Assembly: GCA_030835025.1 (NCBI GenBank)
Contig: JAUQWS010000117.1
Span: 1-40,607, forward strand
DNA: 40,607 nt
Direction: 5' to 3'
From: Ignavibacteria bacterium
GTDB taxonomy: Bacteria > Bacteroidota > Ignavibacteria > Tepidaquicellales > OLB5
Part shown: one piece after another, positions 16,620 through 25,219 of the stretch
How the letters are laid out: the number at the start of each line of letters is the position of its first letter
How positions within the stretch are numbered: the first letter of the stretch is position 1
Made by a program: the position numbers and the translations under genes
The notes under the pieces: generated by a model
Databases searched by the model: none
What the model was told of the DNA's origin: nothing
Seen by the model: only the letters and a program-made list of their open reading frames with translations

Positions 16620-18002
16620 TTACTTTCTGAAGACCAGGTTTGCTGTTGTACCTTTTCCCGGTTCACTCTCATATTCAATCCCGATATTCTGAATATCAAC
16701 AAGGCGTTTTACAATAGCCAATCCGATACCGTCGCCTGCATGGTTTGTGTTCCTCGCAATCATTCCCCTGTAGAATTTATCAAAAACTCTGATGATTTCT
16801 TCTTTTGCCATACCTATCCCGAAATCCTTTATTGTACAAATAGTTTCATCATTCCTGTATGCGATATTTACGTCTATGGATTTGCTGCCATTCGAGTATT
16901 TGATCGCATTGCTGAGCAGATTCTCAAGAATTACATCAAGCATCAAAGGATCTGCAGTAACATGATATATCTTCTTCTCCGGCATATTTATCTTTATCCC
17001 TTTTTCTGATGCTTTTGGTTCTACTCTGGAAACAGTGTACCTTAAGCACTCCAAAAGATCTATCTCACGCAGCTGCGGTTTAACAGTTTCACTTTCATAT
17101 CTCGCAAGCAGCAACAGCTGATCTATAAGCACATTCATTCTGTTCACTTCCTGAATACAATATGATATTTTATCTTCATATTGCTCAACACTTCTTGGCT
17201 TTCTTATTAGCACTTCAAGAGTACCCTTCAATACGGATAGCGGCGTCCGCAGTTCGTGAGATGCGTCAGAAGTAAATTGTTTTTCCCGCAGCACAGCATC
17301 TTCTAGCCTTTCAAGCAATCCGTTTAAAGTTGAAGTCAGCGTGTATATCTCATCTTTATTTGCCGGAAACTCGATCCTTTCGTAAAGGTTTTCTCTTGTG
17401 ATCCTTTCGGCAGTCTCTATAACGTTGTGAATAGGCCTGATGCTTTTTTCTGCTGTCCATCTTGTTATGAAAAAAAGCAGAACCAATGCCGCAAGGAAGC
17501 CAATAATAAGTATTCTTTCCAGGGTGTTCATAATTACTACTGCTTCATCCATCGGTACTGCAATCAGCAGATAACCTGCTAACACACCACTTTTGTTTCT
17601 TAACGGAGCCTGGAGCTGCCGGAGCTTCTTATTGGTAAGAATCGAATTTGAAAAGTAAATGCCTTTTTCGTCTTGATTAAATTCCAGGCTGCTTTCAAAC
17701 AGATTCCTGGATTTCTTGATCAATATCTGTTTACTGTCCATTATCTGCAAAAAAATCGGGTCAACTCCTATTTCGCCGTGTTCTCTTTCTTCCCATTCAT
17801 GCAAATTGGCAAGCTGCAGACTGTCCATGGATACATCCAGTCCGGACTGCACTTCTTTTGACTCTGTGCTTAATTTATCGTCAAGGTGGCTGTAGACTGA
17901 ACTTCTGATCACTAGAAAGATAAGGATAAACAATCCTGCAGTTAAAAAAGCAGTTGCTGTAAGGTAATACAGGGCGATCCTGTTTTTAAGCTTCAGATTC
18001 AT
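16620..18002 (-). CDS. sensor histidine kinase, OmpR-type partner
   Basis: 460 residues, inner membrane. TM1 about residues 10-32, a periplasmic sensor region 33-160, TM2 about 163-180, HAMP 181-236, then HisKA with H249 in FTSDASHELRTPL. The ATPase domain carries the N box (ENLLSNAIKYS), the G1 box DFGIGM and the G2 box GDGIGLAIVKR. All catalytic elements are present. It overlaps the response regulator by one base (TAATG), so the two are translated together. The signal is unknown. Neighbouring T9SS surface proteins sharing an operator suggest an envelope or surface function. Confidence 0.92.
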   Translation of the reverse strand: MNLKLKNRIALYYLTATAFLTAGLFILIFLVIRSSVYSHLDDKLSTESKEVQSGLDVSMDSLQLANLHEWEEREHGEIGVDPIFLQIMDSKQILIKKSRNLFESSLEFNQDEKGIYFSNSILTNKKLRQLQAPLRNKSGVLAGYLLIAVPMDEAVVIMNTLERILIIGFLAALVLLFFITRWTAEKSIRPIHNVIETAERITRENLYERIEFPANKDEIYTLTSTLNGLLERLEDAVLREKQFTSDASHELRTPLSVLKGTLEVLIRKPRSVEQYEDKISYCIQEVNRMNVLIDQLLLLARYESETVKPQLREIDLLECLRYTVSRVEPKASEKGIKINMPEKKIYHVTADPLMLDVILENLLSNAIKYSNGSKSIDVNIAYRNDETICTIKDFGIGMAKEEIIRVFDKFYRGMIARNTNHAGDGIGLAIVKRLVDIQNIGIEYESEPGKGTTANLVFRK

Positions 18003-18670
18003 TATTCTTCCTTTGCCATATAGCCAACTCCCCTGACGGTGTGAATATGATCCAAGCCCTTTCCGGTATCCAGCTTTTTTCTCAGGAAATTTATATAAAC
18101 ATCTATGACAGATGTATCAGAATCAAAATGGATATCCCAAACATGCTCTATAATCCTTGTCCTGGTGCACACTTTTCCTTTGTTCCTGATCAAATACTCC
18201 AGAAGAGAAAATTCCTTTGGAGTAAGTTCAATTTCTTTTGAGTCCCTTATCACCCTGTGACTGTCAAGGTTCATTTCAATGTCTCCAAGTTTCAGCACAG
18301 ATTCTTCTGAGCCTTTCTTTCTAAGTAAAACTCTTATACGAGCAAGAAGTTCTTCGAATTCAAACGGCTTTTTGATATAGTCGTTAGCTCCTGCTTCAAG
18401 TCCAAATACTGTATCCTGCACAGTATCCTTTGCCGTCAAAAAAATGATCGGTACATCCGGTTTGCTTTTCCTTATCTTTCTGCAAACTTCAATCCCGCTG
18501 AAACCGGGTATCATCCAATCAAGAAGTATTACATCATATTCGTTCGTTAAGGCATATTCTAAGCCCGAGGTGCCATCTTCTGCAATATCGATCGCAAATC
18601 CTTCTTCCGCCAGTCCGTCCTTTAAGAAACCTGATATCCCTTTTTCATCTTCAACAACTAAAATTCGCAT
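18002..18670 (-). CDS. OmpR/PhoB-family response regulator
   Basis: 222 residues. Receiver domain 1-120 with E7/D8, phosphoacceptor D51, T79 and K101 all in place. A winged-helix DNA-binding domain follows (about 128-222), recognisable from LTPKEFSLLEYLIRNKG, TRTRIIEHVWDIHFDSDTSV and the final HTVRGVGYMA. First gene of the two-component operon. Upstream are a -7-like element TATATTCG (18703-18710) and the direct repeat CTTAA-N6-CTTAA (18744), a plausible autoregulatory site; the same repeat precedes the T9SS propeller operon. Confidence 0.93.
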   Translation of the reverse strand: MRILVVEDEKGISGFLKDGLAEEGFAIDIAEDGTSGLEYALTNEYDVILLDWMIPGFSGIEVCRKIRKSKPDVPIIFLTAKDTVQDTVFGLEAGANDYIKKPFEFEELLARIRVLLRKKGSEESVLKLGDIEMNLDSHRVIRDSKEIELTPKEFSLLEYLIRNKGKVCTRTRIIEHVWDIHFDSDTSVIDVYINFLRKKLDTGKGLDHIHTVRGVGYMAKEE

Positions 18671-19146
18671 ACGCCCGTACTTTCTTTAATGATAATTCAA
18701 TACGAATATATATTGCTTAGAATTAAATCTTAATAAGTGAATTCTTAAAATTACCTTAAAAGTTTATGCAATTTAACTGATTGTTTTTCAGATAAAAATG
18801 ATTTAAGTGAAGAAGAACTAAATCAGATTGTGAACAGTTAGGGTTACCTTTTGTGATGTTTTCCACAGAAATATTGCGAACTACTTTGAAGATAAAGCTG
18901 TTATTTATTGATATCCATACCATTCTTAATTGATCAATATACCTGCGGGAATATGACTTATATCATTTGTATATGGCCTTCCAAATGTTATGTTTGTATA
19001 TGATTTTTATCCCGAAATGTAGATATTTTACCCAAAAATTGAGTAAAATTAGGTCATACCAATAGATAGCATTAACACGTATATTTGACAACCTGTCTTT
19101 TTCAGGATAAACAGAAAATAAATCAATCATAAGAAGAGAAACAACA
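18671..19146. other. divergent intergenic region
   Basis: 476 bases, AT-rich, between the response regulator (minus) and the lipoprotein gene (plus). It contains TATATTCG at 18703-18710 (minus), the direct repeats at 18729-18761 and TATATTTG at 19080-19087 (plus), a likely -7 element for the 19147 gene although no TTG is found 19-21 bases before it. I see no RNA gene or supported coding frame. Confidence 0.5.
18744..18761 (-). promoter_or_regulatory. direct-repeat operator, two-component copy
   Basis: CTTAAAATTACCTTAAAA (plus strand), with a third CTTAA at 18729-18733. It begins 34 bases upstream of the minus-strand element TATATTCG (18703-18710), the same geometry as at 16547. Probably bound by the OmpR-type regulator encoded at 18002-18670. 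Confidence 0.6.
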
Positions 19147-19626
19147 ATGCACAATTTATTAGTCAAATTGCCGATTATCCTGTTCGTTTCGGTTCTTTTA
19201 GCTTCTTGTACAAAAGAAGTTCCGAAAGAACTGCTCAATAACCAGAAACCGCAGCAGAATCAGCAGCAGCAAACAGATAAAAACCAGATGCCGGACGATT
19301 CCATCCACAGAAACCTTTCTCAGAATCAACAGGATTCGCAGGGTGATAATAAAGCAGATGAAATGATGAAAGCTGCAGATGATGCAGAAGCACAGTATTT
19401 GAAGACAAAATCTGAAAGCGACAAAAAGAATTATGTTATAAAACAAATGAGTGCAGCAAATTACCTTATGTTCGAGGCGAATCTCTCTCCAAAGAAGAAA
19501 TACAAACCGGCTCTTCAGAGGTACAATAAGGTGCTTGAGATAGACCCAAAAAACTCTGAAGCGATGGAGAATAAGAAACAGATCGAAGAGATCTACCAAT
19601 CAATGGGTATGCCAATCCCAAATTAA
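19147..19626 (+). CDS. lipoprotein with TPR-like C-terminus
   Basis: 159 residues. The signal peptide ends in a lipobox (VLLASC, Cys about residue 21), so it should be lipid-anchored. A Q/N/D-rich, low-complexity stretch follows (about 30-70). The C-terminal half (ALQRYNKVLEIDPKNSEAME) resembles one tetratricopeptide repeat. It lies 14 bases before the CcmD-like gene and in line with the CcmF gene, so it may help cytochrome c maturation as a tethered TPR factor, comparable in role to CcmH/CcmI. That link is inferred from position only. Confidence 0.75.
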   Translation: MHNLLVKLPIILFVSVLLASCTKEVPKELLNNQKPQQNQQQQTDKNQMPDDSIHRNLSQNQQDSQGDNKADEMMKAADDAEAQYLKTKSESDKKNYVIKQMSAANYLMFEANLSPKKKYKPALQRYNKVLEIDPKNSEAMENKKQIEEIYQSMGMPIPN

Positions 19627-19640
19627 AGGGGTAAATCAGA

Positions 19641-19787
19641 ATGTTTGAGAACTTATATAATTTCCTGGATAAAAATTCAATTTACGGTGTGCTCGTCATA
19701 ATACTAATTGTGTGGGCAGGAATGTATATGTATGTTGGCAATCTGAACAAAAAGATAAAAAAGCTACAAAAGGAAACGAATAATTAA
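19641..19787 (+). CDS. CcmD-like small membrane protein
   Basis: 48 residues (ATG 19641 to TAA 19785-19787). One membrane helix (YGVLVIILIVWAGMYMYV) followed by a lysine-rich cytoplasmic tail (NLNKKIKKLQKE). This is the layout of CcmD, the small subunit that helps release heme-loaded CcmE. It sits between the lipoprotein and the CcmF-type gene. Identification rests on size, topology and context, since CcmD proteins share little sequence. Confidence 0.7.
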   Translation: MFENLYNFLDKNSIYGVLVIILIVWAGMYMYVGNLNKKIKKLQKETNN

Positions 19788-19817
19788 AGAGATTTAAATT
19801 TAAACCATATCAAAATT

Positions 19818-22211
19818 ATGATGGGTCCAATTCTAATACAAACCGCCTTTGCTGCAGCAGCACTATCATCACTGCTGTATTTCATAACAAGCGGCGGAAA
19901 AAAGGACATGACAAAGTATGCCCGAATGCTTTTTCATGCAGCTGCAATCCTTACTATTTCTTCGGCTGCTTTTCTGTTATATCTTATAATCACCCACCAG
20001 TTTCAATATACCTATGTATGGAATTACAGCTCAAAAGACCTTCCGGCAAATCTTCTGATAAGTACATTTTACGCAGGACAGGAAGGCAGTTTCCACCTTT
20101 GGGCATTCCTGATGGCGATATTGGGAGTCTTTCTCCTTCCGTATCTTGCAAACAGGGATAAGGAACAATCATTAACGCCGGGCAAATCTGAAAAATATGA
20201 ACCTCTTGTGATGGGAGTCTTCACGTTACTCCAGGCATTCCTGTTGATAATAATGATCATAAAGTCTCCTTACCTTTTCGTTTGGGAATCATTCCCCGCC
20301 GATGTGCAGATGGGATTTATGCCTGAAGACGGCAGAGGACTTAACCCGCTGCTGCAGAACTTCTGGATGACAATTCATCCGCCGATACTGTTCACAGGTT
20401 TTACAGCGCTTTCAATTCCTTTTTGCTTTGCAATCGCAGCGCTAATAAAAAATAAGTATGATGCCTGGATGAAGCTTGCAATGCCGTGGACATTATTTGC
20501 CGGAATGATTCTCGGCCTGGGAATAATGCTGGGCGGTTACTGGGCTTACGGTGTGCTTGGATGGGGCGGTTACTGGGCTTGGGACCCTGTTGAAAATTCA
20601 TCTTTTGTTCCCTGGCTTCTTATAATCGGCGGAATCCACACTATGGTAGCCGGTGAGAAAGTCGGGAAATTCAGGAAAACAAGTTTGATACTCTGTATTC
20701 TAGCATACTCTGCAGTATTATATTCGACATTTTTGACAAGAAGCGGAGTTCTGGGCGATGCATCAGTGCATTCTTTTGTTGATCCGGGCCAGGAAGTCTA
20801 TCTCTTTCTTGTTGTGCTTCTTTCTTTATTTGCCGGCGGAGGCCTTGGTTTACTCATTTTCCGATTCAAAAGTTTGAGGACAGAGAAAACAGAATCACAG
20901 GCCAACTTGCTTTCAAGAGAGTCTGCGCTTTTCATTGGCGCGGTTACTATCTGCGCAACGGCGCTGGTTATCGCCGTCGGTACAAGCTGGCCGATCATCT
21001 CGAAGGGAACAGTAGAGGCTGATTTCTATAACAGGATGAACCTGCCACTGGCAATTTTAATAGCTGCTATTAACGGGATAAGTATCCTTCTTAAGTGGAA
21101 GCATTCAGAAGAGAAGTCATTCTTAAAGAGTCTTTATTTACCGCTTGGATTCACGGCACTTGTTACTGTTACTCTTGTGATATTGGGAGTCAGGGATCTG
21201 CTTATTGCAGTTCTTGGAGCCGCCGCCATTTTTGCATTTTTTATCAATGCGGAAATAGCATACAGGATCTTTACAAAGAACAGAACAAAAGCCGGAGCAT
21301 ATGTTGCTCATATGGGTTTGATGCTTCTGTTCCTTGGTGTAATTGGTTCAGCAAGATATTCTGAAGAGGAAAATGTTTCGCTCCCCCTCAATGAACCTAA
21401 ACAGGCACTGGGATATTTGTTGACTTATAAAGGCGCTACTCCAATTCCCGGTGACGAAGAGAAATTCCATTTTAACGTAATTGTCCAAAAAGATGACAGG
21501 GCATTCCTGCTTCAGCCAATTATGTATTACAGCGATTATTCCGAAGGTATAATGAAAAACCCGGATATCGCTAATTTGGTAACTAAGGATCTTTATCTAT
21601 CCCCTATGGGAATAGATGAAAAGAGCCCCTACTCGCCGGACCAGCTGCATTCATTTAAGAAGGGTGAAGTTAAAGATATCAGCGGTCTGAAGGTTAAGTT
21701 CATTGATTTTGACATGTCAAAGTTCAATCGTGAAGAGATGTCAGCCGGGAAAGAGAACATTATGGCAGCACAGTTCGAAGTAACCCTGGACGGGAAAACT
21801 GAAACACTGGTAGCTGAGCAGCATATTTCTCCGGAAGGATCCAACAGTATTCCCGCAAGGCTCACAGGTAATGATAACTTTACATTTCTGCTTATCAAGA
21901 CCAATGTTGCAGGTGAGTCATCGGTTGACCTGGCGATTATTGATGAAACTCAGCCGGCTGCACCCGAAGCACCTGAGACTCTAGTACTCACAGCGAGCAT
22001 AAAACCGTTCATAAATTTTGTTTGGGGCGGTACAATAGTGATGGTAATTGGCTTTTACCTGGCGCTTCTTACACGCTACCGCAGAATGAAATCCGAATCA
22101 AGAAAGCTGGAATCAGTTAATACAGGTTCAAATAGCGCAAACGGAAATAGTCAAAACGGAAAGCACAAACACAGATCTCACAAGAAAGAACATTCAGAAG
22201 AAGAAATTTAA
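19818..22211 (+). CDS. ccmF: CcmF-type cytochrome c heme lyase
   Basis: 797 residues, about 14-15 membrane helices. Diagnostic elements are GRGLNPLLQNFWMTIHPPIL (about 172-191) and the tryptophan-rich heme-handling WWD motif WGGYWAWDPVENSSF (249-263). A large extracytoplasmic domain lies near residues 520-715, and a Ser/Asn/His-rich cytoplasmic tail ends the protein. The length is longer than E. coli CcmF (about 650) because of that domain and tail. It attaches heme to CXXCH proteins on the periplasmic side. Other Ccm genes are not in this window. Its position beside a cluster with about 100 heme motifs fits a high demand for heme attachment. Confidence 0.88.
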   Translation: MMGPILIQTAFAAAALSSLLYFITSGGKKDMTKYARMLFHAAAILTISSAAFLLYLIITHQFQYTYVWNYSSKDLPANLLISTFYAGQEGSFHLWAFLMAILGVFLLPYLANRDKEQSLTPGKSEKYEPLVMGVFTLLQAFLLIIMIIKSPYLFVWESFPADVQMGFMPEDGRGLNPLLQNFWMTIHPPILFTGFTALSIPFCFAIAALIKNKYDAWMKLAMPWTLFAGMILGLGIMLGGYWAYGVLGWGGYWAWDPVENSSFVPWLLIIGGIHTMVAGEKVGKFRKTSLILCILAYSAVLYSTFLTRSGVLGDASVHSFVDPGQEVYLFLVVLLSLFAGGGLGLLIFRFKSLRTEKTESQANLLSRESALFIGAVTICATALVIAVGTSWPIISKGTVEADFYNRMNLPLAILIAAINGISILLKWKHSEEKSFLKSLYLPLGFTALVTVTLVILGVRDLLIAVLGAAAIFAFFINAEIAYRIFTKNRTKAGAYVAHMGLMLLFLGVIGSARYSEEENVSLPLNEPKQALGYLLTYKGATPIPGDEEKFHFNVIVQKDDRAFLLQPIMYYSDYSEGIMKNPDIANLVTKDLYLSPMGIDEKSPYSPDQLHSFKKGEVKDISGLKVKFIDFDMSKFNREEMSAGKENIMAAQFEVTLDGKTETLVAEQHISPEGSNSIPARLTGNDNFTFLLIKTNVAGESSVDLAIIDETQPAAPEAPETLVLTASIKPFINFVWGGTIVMVIGFYLALLTRYRRMKSESRKLESVNTGSNSANGNSQNGKHKHRSHKKEHSEEEI

Positions 22212-22236
22212 GTTTTACATATAGTTAGTTTTAACT

Positions 22237-22264
22237 AAGGCGCTGATTTCAGCGCCTTTTTTTT
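22237..22264 (+). terminator. terminator after ccmF
   Basis: AAGGCGCTG-ATTT-CAGCGCCTT followed by a run of T. Strong 9-bp stem 26 bases after the stop codon. Confidence 0.95.
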
Positions 22265-22340
22265 ACATATTAAACCAATTTGGAACTCTCGGTGTCTAAA
22301 TATTATACAGTTTAATAATTATCAAATAATAACTAAGGAC

Positions 22341-22943
22341 ATGAAGAGAAAAACCATTCTGCTCATGGCTCTTATTGCCGTATCATCCATAATAGCAGCG
22401 TTTCTCCCCGGGACAGAATTCAATACAACGTTTAGACCTTCAATTACAGATGAAGAAAAACAAAGTCTCATCTACATGCGTGAAGAAGAAAAACTCGCCC
22501 GTGATGTATATCTGAAGATGCTTGAAAAATATAACGCCCGGGTTTTCAGCAATATTTCCGATGCAGAGCAAAGGCATATGTCATTTGTTAAAGATCTGCT
22601 TGATACCTTCAAGCTCGACGATCCGGTTAAGACAAATGAGAACGGTATATTCACAAATACTGTTCTTTCTTCAGTTTATAACAGGCTGATTGAGCAGGGA
22701 AACTTATCACTCATTGATGCTCTTAAAGCAGGCGCAGAGATCGAAGAGCTCGATATTTCGGATCTGAACAAGGAATTAAAGAGGGTTACTAATGATCAGA
22801 TTGTCAAAACCTACAATTATCTCAAACAAGGCTCTGAAAATCACTTAAGGGCATTCGTGAGAAATCTGGATCGCCGCGGCGGAACTTATGAGCCTAAATA
22901 TCTCAGCAAAACTGAGTTTGATGAGATCCTAAAGTCCGAATAA
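22341..22943 (+). CDS. DUF2202 (ferritin-like) exported protein
   Basis: 200 residues. An N-terminal hydrophobic segment (TILLMALIAVSSIIAAFLPG) is a signal or anchor. The body has YMREEEKLARDVYLKML, SDAEQRHMSFVKDLLD and ENHLRAFVRNLDRRGGTYEP, which are typical of DUF2202, a four-helix ferritin-like fold with conserved Glu/His residues that may bind a di-metal centre. Function unknown in this family. It is a single gene closed by its own hairpin, running towards the cytochrome operon. Confidence 0.85.
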   Translation: MKRKTILLMALIAVSSIIAAFLPGTEFNTTFRPSITDEEKQSLIYMREEEKLARDVYLKMLEKYNARVFSNISDAEQRHMSFVKDLLDTFKLDDPVKTNENGIFTNTVLSSVYNRLIEQGNLSLIDALKAGAEIEELDISDLNKELKRVTNDQIVKTYNYLKQGSENHLRAFVRNLDRRGGTYEPKYLSKTEFDEILKSE

Positions 22944-22955
22944 GGTGTGAAAATC

Positions 22956-22992
22956 AAACGGGATGGCTCCCCACCGGAACCACCCCGTTTTT
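22956..22992. terminator. terminator shared by DUF2202 gene and cytochrome operon
   Basis: AAACGGGATGG pairs with CCACCCCGTTT (one mismatch), loop about 13 bases, followed by TTTG. It stands between two convergent units, and the flanking A and T runs could let it act in both directions for the genes ending at 22943 and 23072. Confidence 0.65.
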
Positions 22993-23071
22993 GTTTATTC
23001 TATTGCTGAACATTGCATACGCCCTCTCCGATTTACCGTCGGATTATTCACGCATGCAAAAATCTAACTAG

Positions 23072-23920
23072 CTAATAATTAAGTTCTCCATTTACATGCA
23101 GATCTTTGTTAGTTATCTGCCCCTGTCCGTTTATTACTGAACCATGGCAAACATAACAGGAAGTTATTGTCATGAATGAGTAATGCGGTTCGGTGAAGAT
23201 ATTGTTCGTTCTCGGCGTTGGGTTTCCTGTGACGGGGTCACCGTGACAGGTACCGCAGACAACGCTGTTCGGGTTTGTCCACACTCCAACAGCATTCACA
23301 TTACCTTCTTTAAAAGTACCATGGCAATATGCATTTGAACATGTTGCAGCGTTTCTATCCCAGGTCGGATTTGGCCTTATTGGTCCGTTAATAGTATCGT
23401 ATGCAAGCGGACCGAAAACAATTTCAGCAATTCCGTCAGCGTTCGGACCTATATGCAGCGGGTCGTCAAAGCCGTCAAAATCCTGGTGACATCCTTCACA
23501 GCTAACTGATGCTGAAAACTGCGGGTTTCGGTGGCTTGCATGCACACCTACTCCAAGGGAAGTCACTGATGTATCTCCATTAAGCGCTTTGGGCGGGTTT
23601 GCTCCCCCCGGGCCCCCGTGACAGAGCCGGCAGTTCTGCGGTCCCCCGCTGCCAGAATGGCAGCCCAAACAGCTTGAGCCTGCTGTTCCGCCGGTATAAT
23701 CACCGCCGTGGCAGGTCTTACATTGGTTCAGATTCCATTTGGTGCTGGCTATATACTTACCATGGAAATTGTTTGAGCTCGGATTAGCCCATCCGTCACC
23801 GTGAGTATCAATATCCGGGGCCATAGTTACGCTGTTATCAAGCTCACTGCACCCCTGGTACACCAGGAACATTGCCAGCATAGCAGTGAATAACCCGTAA
23901 TACAAAATTATCTTTTTCAT
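23072..23920 (-). CDS. seven-heme lipoprotein cytochrome
   Basis: 282 residues with a lipoprotein-type signal (LAMFLVYQGCS, Cys about 24). It has six CXXCH motifs (CKTCH, CLGCH, CRLCH, CEGCH, CGTCH, CYVCH) and one CX4CH (CSNAYCH). Glycine-rich CHGG segments and the opening HGDGWANPSSNNFHGKYIAS resemble the CxxCH/CxxxxCH cytochrome domain known from Geobacter-type secreted cytochromes. As a lipid-anchored protein it would sit on the outer membrane, possibly the last carrier before the surface. Last gene of the eleven-gene operon, 23 bases after the 14-heme gene. Confidence 0.88.
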   Translation of the reverse strand: MKKIILYYGLFTAMLAMFLVYQGCSELDNSVTMAPDIDTHGDGWANPSSNNFHGKYIASTKWNLNQCKTCHGGDYTGGTAGSSCLGCHSGSGGPQNCRLCHGGPGGANPPKALNGDTSVTSLGVGVHASHRNPQFSASVSCEGCHQDFDGFDDPLHIGPNADGIAEIVFGPLAYDTINGPIRPNPTWDRNAATCSNAYCHGTFKEGNVNAVGVWTNPNSVVCGTCHGDPVTGNPTPRTNNIFTEPHYSFMTITSCYVCHGSVINGQGQITNKDLHVNGELNY

Positions 23921-23943
23921 TTATGGAATATGTTAAGTTCTTA

Positions 23944-25209
23944 TTATCTTCTTTTATCACTATCTCCGCCGTGGCAATAACCGCAGAATCCAACTCCCGT
24001 AGTGCCGTTTGGTTTTGCGTTTATATCTGTATGACAAGAATAGCAAACAGCACCTTCTGTTTCGTGCCAAATGCCTTTTTCATCGCTCATAAACCCTGCA
24101 TCATGTGTTTTGGGATTTGTTCCCTTAATGCCGTCATTATCAAAATGGCATTTTATGCATGCAGGGTCTCTGCCTTCAACATCGTGGCACGATTGGCAGG
24201 ATTCCATATCCTTCTTCGCAAGATCAGAATGCAAACCTCCTCCTGTATTTACTCCAAATGTTGTAAAGTTGGGCAAAGTATGGCTTGTCGGAACCATTCC
24301 TGTAACAAGTTCGCCCCCGCTCTGGTGGCAGGGTGCACAGAAATTCTGCACTTCATGGCAGGTTTTGCATTCAAAGCTTTTCTGATTGGCATCCAGTCCG
24401 TGAGTAAACCTGTAATTCAGATCATGGGCGTTCGTCAGTTTTTGCAGCGCAGTTCTGTCAGTTCTGACACCGGTTTCCTTTGTGTAGTATGGTGCAAAGT
24501 AACTTTCTTTGGAATTGTTACCGTTGAAACCAACGGGAGAGTGGCATGCCTGGCAGAAATTATCACTGTGACACATCATGCAGTTATTCTTGCTGTTTGA
24601 GGCATCTGTCAGCCTGTGTTCGTTTAGGAAATTAGGACTGCGGTGATTTTTTGGAGTTAGTCCGGTCAAATTACTGTGGCAGCTTTCGCAATTACCAGAA
24701 GCTTTCTGCGTGTTATGGCAGCTGTAGCAGCTTTCCATTATCGGAAATCCCGTAGCAGTCTCCTTTGAGTATTTGACCTTATCCATTCCCTGGTGACAGT
24801 CCAGACAGGCTTTTTTCTCTCCTGCTACATGTACTTTATGAGAGAAAATAAGTTCCGACTTAGTGCTTTTCAGTTTCTTGTAAACACCTTCATAATGACA
24901 CAAATTGCATGTCTTTTCATCTTTAACATCATGACAGCCGGAGCAATTCTCTTTTTTAGGATTAAGATTGTCTTTAGATGATGCAGAGCTTACTGCGCCC
25001 TTATGACAATCTTCACATTTAACTCCGGCATCTGAAACATGGAGCCTGTGATCGAACTTGATTATCTTGCTGTTATCATATCTTTCAGTTGCAAATACTT
25101 TTGCAGATAGCTTTTTAAGACTGTCGGTATCTTTTACCAGATATGCAGTTGAGCTTAAGAATATCAGCAGACCGGCAATCAGAAATAAATATAATTTAGT
25201 TATTTTCAT
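23944..25209 (-). CDS. 14-heme periplasmic or outer-membrane cytochrome
   Basis: 421 residues from the ATG at 25209. This start is chosen over one 60 bases upstream because AAAGGA precedes it and a signal or anchor helix follows directly (KLYLFLIAGLLIFLSSTAYL), while the longer form would run into the porin gene. Fourteen CXXCH motifs spaced through the chain (first CEDCH, last CGYCH). His-rich linkers such as FDHRLHVSD, FSHKVHV and THDAGF suggest bis-histidine ligation. It follows the barrel gene by ten bases, which suggests the two form a porin-cytochrome pair that carries electrons through the outer membrane. Confidence 0.9.
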   Translation of the reverse strand: MKITKLYLFLIAGLLIFLSSTAYLVKDTDSLKKLSAKVFATERYDNSKIIKFDHRLHVSDAGVKCEDCHKGAVSSASSKDNLNPKKENCSGCHDVKDEKTCNLCHYEGVYKKLKSTKSELIFSHKVHVAGEKKACLDCHQGMDKVKYSKETATGFPIMESCYSCHNTQKASGNCESCHSNLTGLTPKNHRSPNFLNEHRLTDASNSKNNCMMCHSDNFCQACHSPVGFNGNNSKESYFAPYYTKETGVRTDRTALQKLTNAHDLNYRFTHGLDANQKSFECKTCHEVQNFCAPCHQSGGELVTGMVPTSHTLPNFTTFGVNTGGGLHSDLAKKDMESCQSCHDVEGRDPACIKCHFDNDGIKGTNPKTHDAGFMSDEKGIWHETEGAVCYSCHTDINAKPNGTTGVGFCGYCHGGDSDKRR

Positions 25210-25219
25210 GATTTTTCCT

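Noticed and set aside
18279-18670. DNA-binding switch role for the degenerate receiver by analogy with this OmpR regulator
   Set aside because: The receiver at 35405-35758 has no output domain and differs in its active site, so the analogy does not hold.
18963-19238. Minus-strand open frame of 91 codons in the 18671-19146 spacer
   Set aside because: It overlaps the lipoprotein signal peptide region on the other strand and its composition is that of AT-rich DNA. No promoter or ribosome site.
23923-24600. Plus-strand frame of 225 codons opposite the 14-heme gene
   Set aside because: Antisense shadow of a CXXCH-rich gene; cysteine- and histidine-rich codons read backwards give long open frames.
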